Source: Dyadobacter psychrophilus (GTDB lineage Bacteria > Bacteroidota > Bacteroidia > Cytophagales > Spirosomataceae). From it: a stretch of DNA of 64,000 nucleotides. A program made the position numbers and the translations under genes. This document shows positions 59,456 through 64,000 of this stretch, piece after piece. Position 1 is the first letter of the stretch, and every line of letters starts with the position of its first letter. The notes below the pieces were generated by a model, which had not been told where the DNA came from, did not search any database, and saw nothing but the letters and a program-made list of their open reading frames with translations. The stretch is from positions 1 to 64,000 of the forward strand of contig NZ_FUZA01000008.1 in assembly GCF_900167945.1 (NCBI RefSeq). The letters are read 5' to 3'.

Positions 59456-59549
59456 TGCCCTGTTATGGTGCGGGACGGCGAAAGCCCCCGGATGTTTACT
59501 TAGTAACATTAGGACGCCTAAAACAGGGCACCCATTTTGCTGCTTTTTT
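59456..59549 (+). ncRNA. candidate structured RNA with four stems
   Basis: A 9-bp closing stem TGCCCTGTT (59456-59464) / AACAGGGCA (59522-59530) encloses three hairpins: CGGG-AC-GGC-GAAA-GCC-CCCG (59471-59490, GNRA tetraloop), ATGTT/AACAT (59492-59509) and TAGG-ACG-CCTA (59510-59520). A T-tract follows at 59544-59549. The area is G+C-richer than its A+T-rich flanks. It matches none of the RNA families I checked by eye (SRP, 6S, tmRNA, c-di-GMP-I). The strand is chosen by the T-tract and GAAA loop; function is unknown. Confidence 0.45.
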
Positions 59550-59602
59550 GTCAAAGAATTGAGGCGATGAAGGCGGCTTAGGATATAATGTGTGTTTTTT
59601 AG

Positions 59603-59636
59603 AATGGCCAGGGCATTTACCTGTGGCCATTTTTTT
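59603..59636 (+). terminator. terminator upstream of the GIY-YIG gene
   Basis: AATGGCCA (59603-59610) pairs with TGGCCATT (59624-59631) and runs straight into seven T. It would stop transcription coming from the RNA candidate before the GIY-YIG start. Confidence 0.7.
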
Positions 59637-59942
59637 ATGTGTGACTTGCAGAGAACGTCAGCGTCTAAAGATGATAATCTAAACGCGCTTGACTATGAAA
59701 ATTTACTAGTGTATATTTTGAAATGCTCTGATGAGAGTTATTATACTGGGGTTACGAATTGCTTGGAGCGGCGATTGGCGGAGCATACTTCCGGGCGTAA
59801 AGAGACGAGTTATACTTATTCCCGACGGCCGGTTGAGCTAGTATTTTCTCGGAAGTTTAAATATGTTAATGATGCTATTGCTTTTGAGAAGCAGGTTAAG
59901 GGTTGGAGTAGGAAGAAGAAGGAGGCTATTATAAATGGGTAA
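59637..59942 (+). CDS. GIY-YIG nuclease-domain protein
   Basis: Small protein of 101 residues of the UvrC/URI-like GIY-YIG family. The two motif strands are VYILKCSDESYYTGVT (GIY replaced by VYI and YIG by YTG, as in most small bacterial members), with the catalytic Arg in LERRLAEH and the Glu in AIAFEKQVKGWSRKKK. The ATG at 59637 follows the terminator T-tract; earlier in-frame starts lie inside the hairpin and would not be stable. The role is unknown; relatives are often single genes near repeats, and here a long hairpin repeat lies 90 bp downstream. Confidence 0.85.
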   Translation: MCDLQRTSASKDDNLNALDYENLLVYILKCSDESYYTGVTNCLERRLAEHTSGRKETSYTYSRRPVELVFSRKFKYVNDAIAFEKQVKGWSRKKKEAIING

Positions 59943-60001
59943 TGGAATGAATTGAGCCCCTTATCGGAGTGTCACAACAGCACCCATTGGAAAATATATA
60001 G

Positions 60002-60021
60002 GGCGCGTAGAAAATAGCGCC
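60002..60021 (+). terminator. GIY-YIG terminator candidate
   Basis: GGCGC (60002-60006) and GCGCC (60017-60021) with a 10-nt loop, then TTTAT. The short stem makes it a moderate candidate. Confidence 0.45.
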
Positions 60022-60030
60022 TTTATAAAG

Positions 60031-60109
60031 CCTGTCACCCTGAGCGGAGTCGAAGGGGGCGTTACTGCTTGGTAGTAACGCCCCCTTCGACTACGCTCAG
60101 GGTGACAGG
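60031..60109. repeat. long hairpin built of two inverted repeat units
   Basis: Two 36-nt arms (60031-60066 and 60074-60109) are complementary at 35 of 36 positions across a 7-nt loop. Each arm contains CCCTTCGACTCCGCTCAGGG-type sequence, a unit I know as a dispersed repeat in many Bacteroidota genomes. A third, decayed copy follows at 60131-60162 (CCCTTCGG ... CTCAGGGCGACA). Lying between two converging genes, it may also stop transcription from either side. Confidence 0.8.
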
Positions 60110-60130
60110 GGATGGGAGCGTTGTGCACTT

Positions 60131-60162
60131 CCCTTCGGCGGCTCGGTCCGCTCAGGGCGACA
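60131..60162. repeat. decayed third copy of the hairpin repeat unit
   Basis: Begins CCCTTCGG and ends CTCAGGGCGACA, with an insertion in the middle relative to the arm sequence of the adjacent hairpin. Confidence 0.5.
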
Positions 60163-60172
60163 ACTCACAACC

Positions 60173-63100
60173 CTACCCTTCCAAAACCAACTCCTCCCTC
60201 CTCTGTTGCTTCTTGGCTTTGCGCTTTGCAAAGCGCTCTTTCACTTTGTCAACGACGTAATAAACGCTCGGAACAAGGAAGATTGTTAGTAGCAGTGAAC
60301 TTGTCAAACCGCCGATGATTACCCAGGCCATGCCGTTTTTTACTTCGGCACCGTCACCCGATGCGAGGGCGATGGGGAGCATACCGGCGATCATGGCGAT
60401 GGTGGTCATCAGGATCGGGCGGAGGCGTTCTTTGCCGGCTTCAATTAATGCGTCTTTTAATGCGTGACCTTCTTCTTTCAATTGGTTTGTGAAATCGACG
60501 ATCAGGATGGCGTTTTTGGCTACCAGACCCAGGAGCATGATCATACCCACGATCGAGAAGATGGTTAGGCTTTCCATGGTCAATGCAAGGGCGGTTAATG
60601 CGCCTACTAATGCAACCGGAATCGAGAACAATACCACGAATGGGTAAATGGTGCTTTCATAAAGGGCGACCATGATCAGGTAAATGAGCACGATGCCGAG
60701 TACCAGCGCCAAGCCCAGACTGCCGAATGCATCCGCCTGGTTTTTAAGGTCACCACGGTATTCGATAAAAACGCCTTCCGGCAGTTTTACACTAGCCATT
60801 TTGGCCTGAATGTCGGCTCCGATAGAACCGGATGGACGGCCAATTACTTGTGAATTAATACTGATAGAACCCAGACGGTCGATGCGTTGCAACACACTTT
60901 CGCCCATTCCTTCTTTGATGGTTGCGAATTGGGATAGTTCAAATGCTTGTCCCGCGCTGTTTACAAAACTGAGGTGACGGATATCGTCGGCGCTGGAACG
61001 GTTGAACTGGTCTAATGTTACCATAATATCGTATTCCTTGCCGTTTTCCTTGAATTTGGAACGGTCATCGCCCCGGAATGCGGTTTGCAATGCGGCGCCA
61101 ACCTCGGCGGCGTTGATGCCGAGTTGTGACATTTTTTCACGGTCCAGTGACACACCTACTTCCGGCTTCGGATCATCTACGGAATAGTCCACGTTCGCGG
61201 TCCCCGGTATCGATGCTACAACTTCTTTCACCTGCGCAGCCACCTTTCGGATCGTTGGCATATCGGTTCCTTTTACCGCCACCTGGATCGGTGCCTGGTT
61301 GGCATTACCCGTGATGGAAGTGGGGGCAACCGTTACTTTTACACCTGGAATTTGCAGGATTTCTTTTTGAATTTGTGTACCAAAATCTTCCGAGGACATG
61401 GTACGATCCTTTTTATCAACCAATTGAACCGTTAAATCGGCAATATTGCTGTTGGAAGTTGTGCCTAAACCTGTGCTGCTGTAACCGACGTTGGTAAAGA
61501 CTTTGGTCACTTCTTTTCTGCCTAACAATAGTTTTTCAACTTTCTGCGCAACCTGATTGGTTTGGTAAATGGATGCAGTTGGCGCCAATTCGACGGAAAC
61601 ATTCAACTCGCCGCGATCACTTTGCTGCATAAATGCTGCTCCGATAAACCCTCCCGGAACCAGTGCGATCGACCCTACGATCAATGCAAGAGACAGTATG
61701 AAAACATATCTCTTGTGACCCAAAACCCAGGTCAACATGCGGCCGTATTCGTCTTTGATCCGATCCAAAAACCTTTCGAAACCGAGGTTAAGCTTGCCCC
61801 AAAGCGTATTTTTATCCAAAATTTCAATTTTACCAAAACGCGAAGCCAAAAGTGGAGTAAGCGTAAATGATACGAACAAACTCATTAATGTAGAGAACAC
61901 AACAACGAGGGAGAATTCTCTCAGAATGTTACCGATCAAACCGGAGGTTAATGCGAGCGGCACGAAAACCACGACGTCAACCAATGTGATCGCGAGGGCT
62001 GTGAAACCGATTTCTGCACGTCCATCCAATGCGGCCTGCCATCTGCTTTTGCCCATTTCCATGTGGCGGTTGATGTTTTCCAAAACCACAATGGAGTCAT
62101 CGACCAGGATACCAACGACCAGCGAAAGGGCCATTAATGTCATCAAATTGAGTGAGAAACCTAAAAGGCTCATCAAAATGAAAGTCGGGATCATCGAAGA
62201 CGGCAATGCTACAAGGATAAACATCGAACTCCGGAAGCTGTGCAGGAACATTAACATCACAATAGATACGATCAAAACCGCAAGTCCAAGGTCAAATACA
62301 ACAGCATCGGCTGAGGCCAATGTGTAAATGGATTGGTCAGATGCAATGTTAAATTTTAAGCCCGATGAAGCATATTGTTTTTCCAATGTCGTCAAACGCT
62401 CGCGTGTCAACTTACTCACATCTACTGCATTGGCATCGGATTGCTTCTGGATTTGCAAAGCAACCGACGGCGCACCATTAATGTGGTTCACGGCAGTTGC
62501 GTCGGCAGTGCCGTCATAAACTTCGGCAATGTCTTTCAAAAATATTTGTCCGCCAGTCGAATTACGGCCTACTATGACATTTCTCAGATTTTCAACAGTG
62601 GTCAATTTCGCATCAAAACGGATCGAAAGCTGATCTTCCTGTGTCTTAACCTGACCTGCTGGATATGAAGTGTTTGCATTGTTGATCGCAGCCGAAACTT
62701 GGGCAATCGACAAGCGATATGCCTTTAATTTATCCTGGCTGATATTGACCTGAATTTGGCGTTCCGTTCCACCAATGATCGTTACCTGGCCTACGCCGGT
62801 TACGTTGGAAAGTTGTGGTTTCAGTTTGTCGTCTATCAGATCATATAGCGCTGATGGCGACATATTGGCCGTAACACCCATTCTCAAAACCGGGATTTCG
62901 TCGGTTGAGAATTTATTGATTACCGGACGATCGGCGTCATCGGGAAGCAGTGAAATTACTTGCTCCACTTTGCGTTGCGCTTCTTGCTGTGCCAAATCGA
63001 CGCTGATGCCTTGTTTCAGCTGAATAATCACAGATGAAACGCCTTCCTGAGAAGTGGAATTGATCTGATCCAAACCCTCGATCGCCGAAACGGCGTCTTC

Positions 63101-63301
63101 AATGTGTTTGGTAACATTGGTTTCAACTTCGTCCGCAGCGGCACCCCGATACGTTGTCATAACACTTACAACATTGGCCTCAAATTTCGGCAACAAGTTG
63201 TAAGACAATTGTTTATAGCTGATCACACCAAATAGTATCAACACCGTGAATACTACTATGATGAAGAGCGGTCTTTTTACTGCTACTTCGGTGATTGACA
63301 T
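60173..63301 (-). CDS. RND efflux pump inner-membrane permease (HAE1/AcrB type)
   Basis: Resistance-nodulation-division permease of 1042 residues. MSITEVAVKRPLFIIVVFTV starts the first span, followed by the large porter loop (YKQLSYNLLPKFEANVVSVM, RKVEQVISLLPDDADRPVIN), six spans with the proton-relay Asp pair in VVGILVDDSIVVLENINRHM (about residue 400), a second periplasmic loop and six more spans (LLGLVAKNAILIVDFTNQL). It ends in a basic cytoplasmic tail (KRKAKKQQRREELV). The gene lies 24 bp downstream of the adaptor gene, so they form an operon; the outer-membrane factor is not in view. Substrate is unknown. Confidence 0.94.
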   Translation of the reverse strand: MSITEVAVKRPLFIIVVFTVLILFGVISYKQLSYNLLPKFEANVVSVMTTYRGAAADEVETNVTKHIEDAVSAIEGLDQINSTSQEGVSSVIIQLKQGISVDLAQQEAQRKVEQVISLLPDDADRPVINKFSTDEIPVLRMGVTANMSPSALYDLIDDKLKPQLSNVTGVGQVTIIGGTERQIQVNISQDKLKAYRLSIAQVSAAINNANTSYPAGQVKTQEDQLSIRFDAKLTTVENLRNVIVGRNSTGGQIFLKDIAEVYDGTADATAVNHINGAPSVALQIQKQSDANAVDVSKLTRERLTTLEKQYASSGLKFNIASDQSIYTLASADAVVFDLGLAVLIVSIVMLMFLHSFRSSMFILVALPSSMIPTFILMSLLGFSLNLMTLMALSLVVGILVDDSIVVLENINRHMEMGKSRWQAALDGRAEIGFTALAITLVDVVVFVPLALTSGLIGNILREFSLVVVFSTLMSLFVSFTLTPLLASRFGKIEILDKNTLWGKLNLGFERFLDRIKDEYGRMLTWVLGHKRYVFILSLALIVGSIALVPGGFIGAAFMQQSDRGELNVSVELAPTASIYQTNQVAQKVEKLLLGRKEVTKVFTNVGYSSTGLGTTSNSNIADLTVQLVDKKDRTMSSEDFGTQIQKEILQIPGVKVTVAPTSITGNANQAPIQVAVKGTDMPTIRKVAAQVKEVVASIPGTANVDYSVDDPKPEVGVSLDREKMSQLGINAAEVGAALQTAFRGDDRSKFKENGKEYDIMVTLDQFNRSSADDIRHLSFVNSAGQAFELSQFATIKEGMGESVLQRIDRLGSISINSQVIGRPSGSIGADIQAKMASVKLPEGVFIEYRGDLKNQADAFGSLGLALVLGIVLIYLIMVALYESTIYPFVVLFSIPVALVGALTALALTMESLTIFSIVGMIMLLGLVAKNAILIVDFTNQLKEEGHALKDALIEAGKERLRPILMTTIAMIAGMLPIALASGDGAEVKNGMAWVIIGGLTSSLLLTIFLVPSVYYVVDKVKERFAKRKAKKQQRREELVLEG

Positions 63302-63325
63302 AACATTCTGATTTGTTGATGGATA

Positions 63326-64000
63326 CTATTTTGTAACATTAACTGCCGCACCTTCGCTTAGGTTGATCTGCCCTGTTGTAATCACCGTTTCACCCGATTT
63401 CAAGCCTGACAAAACTTCAATATTGTCGCCCAATTCGCGACCTACCTGGATCTTGCGTTGTTTGGCAACACCATTCTCAACTGTGTACACATAAGGATTG
63501 CGCACGCTTTCCACCAACGCACTTCTCGGGATCAGCAATGCCTGCTGGCTGCTTTTCTGGCTGAATTCAACACTTACGAATGTTCCTGCGCGCAACTGAT
63601 TGGAATTTTTAATCACAATCTCCACCGGATAATTGTGCGATTCATCGCCCTGCGGCGCAATGTAAGAGATCACGCCATCGATCTTTTTATCAGGAAAAAT
63701 GCTTGAACCCACTTTCACATGCTGACCTTCTTTCAACTTATAAACATCGTTTTCAGAGATCATAACTTGCACTTTCAGGCGGGAAACGTCCAGAATTGTT
63801 CCTAATGAAGTTCCTATATTCACAAATTCACCCGGCTCAATGTTCTTCTTGATCACGCGGCCGCTGATCGGAGCTGCGATGGAAGCGTCATTGATCTGTT
63901 GTTTGATCTGCTCAGCCTGATTTAGTGCGGTTTCGTAATTGTATTTGGTATCGGTTACCTGCACTTCTGTCGCAGCATTACCCGCCAAAAGTTTGTTATA
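63326..64000 (-). CDS. RND periplasmic adaptor (membrane fusion protein), partial
   Basis: The C-terminal 224 residues of an HlyD/AcrA-type adaptor that joins the RND permease to an outer-membrane channel. The window cuts the gene, and the reading frame continues past 64000, so the signal peptide and most of the helical hairpin are missing. Visible parts are the end of the hairpin (YETALNQAEQIKQQINDA), the lipoyl half (SIAAPISGRVIKKNIEPGEFVNIGTSLGTILDVS), the beta-barrel (GVISYIAPQGDESHNYPVEI) and the membrane-proximal domain (VLSGLKSGETVITTGQINLS). The permease follows by 24 bp. Confidence 0.92.
   Translation of the reverse strand, partial: YNKLLAGNAATEVQVTDTKYNYETALNQAEQIKQQINDASIAAPISGRVIKKNIEPGEFVNIGTSLGTILDVSRLKVQVMISENDVYKLKEGQHVKVGSSIFPDKKIDGVISYIAPQGDESHNYPVEIVIKNSNQLRAGTFVSVEFSQKSSQQALLIPRSALVESVRNPYVYTVENGVAKQRKIQVGRELGDNIEVLSGLKSGETVITTGQINLSEGAAVNVTK

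Noticed and set aside
59456-59530. SRP (4.5S), 6S, tmRNA or c-di-GMP-I riboswitch
   Set aside because: The GGAAG/AGCA SRP apex, the 6S bubble, the tmRNA ends and the GEMM-I receptor pattern are all missing, although GGGACGGCGAAAGCC looks superficially like GEMM-I.
59318-59554. 78-codon minus-strand frame over the RNA candidate
   Set aside because: It covers the paired region exactly, has no fold or motif, and is better explained as the complement of a structured RNA; kept only as a test in the findings.
1-64000. tRNA, rRNA or CRISPR loci
   Set aside because: No T-loop signature, rRNA block or regularly spaced repeat was seen in a visual scan; a tRNAscan or CRISPR search was not possible.

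Overview
The window looks like chromosomal DNA of a Bacteroidota bacterium, most likely a Cytophagales member close to Dyadobacter/Spirosomaceae (lineage inferred from gene content; no rRNA is present). Supporting signs are a SusC/SusD pair, three proteins with type IX secretion sorting tails, a TonB receptor/DUF4249 pair, LytS/LytTR signalling, SusD-like_2 and UnbV-type proteins, and promoters of the Bacteroidota form TTTG/TTG-N(20-22)-TAnnTTTG. No tRNA, rRNA, CRISPR array, prophage or replication origin was recognised.

Layout. 1-3000: the end of an IS3-family element, an orphan membrane protein and an AbiE-type (type IV) toxin-antitoxin pair with a palindromic operator. 3073-6273: an apparent operon of a cytochrome P460 protein, a P460-like lipoprotein and a LytS/LytTR two-component pair. 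6.5-9.4 kb: DoxX, HxlR regulator, SDR oxidoreductase, then a guanidine-II riboswitch controlling a guanidinium exporter (Gdx) and a GNAT acetyltransferase. 9.4-14.3 kb: a secreted beta-helix protein and a MarR-rifamycin phosphotransferase operon. 14.4-19.7 kb: TonB receptor/DUF4249 pair, an SGNH hydrolase lipoprotein, a 38-residue membrane protein and a GNAT enzyme. 19.7-26 kb: an ECF sigma factor with a putative membrane-anchored partner carrying a beta-barrel-like domain, small secreted and outer-membrane proteins, and a Crp/Fnr regulator. 26-36 kb: three large secreted T9SS-type proteins (one with 14 FG-GAP repeats, one PQQ sugar dehydrogenase-like), a zinc metallopeptidase and an O-methyltransferase. 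36-40 kb: purM, a RAYT transposase flanked by REP-like palindromes, argH and a redoxin. 40-52.4 kb: SusD, SusC, a vanadium-haloperoxidase-like protein, a giant VCBS/UnbV protein, a cytochrome c/copper-monooxygenase protein and argB, all on the minus strand. 52.5-60 kb: DsbD, a glutaminase-type glycosidase-like protein, and a local tandem duplication that produced two paralogous lipoproteins plus a relic of the glutaminase 3' end; then a candidate structured RNA and a GIY-YIG protein. 60-64 kb: a very long hairpin repeat and an RND efflux pump with its adaptor running off the window.

How the parts work together. Several self-contained control modules can be read from the DNA: antitoxin autoregulation at abiE, riboswitch control of guanidine export, a MarR operator over the rph promoter, and a sigma/anti-sigma-like pair. 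The rest is mostly envelope biology: nutrient import, secreted enzymes and efflux. The most unusual items are the GNAT gene inside the guanidine operon, the REPtron-like RAYT with matching palindromes elsewhere, the sigma-linked protein that would have to span the envelope, the four-stem RNA candidate at 59.5 kb, and the fresh-looking duplication at 57-59 kb.
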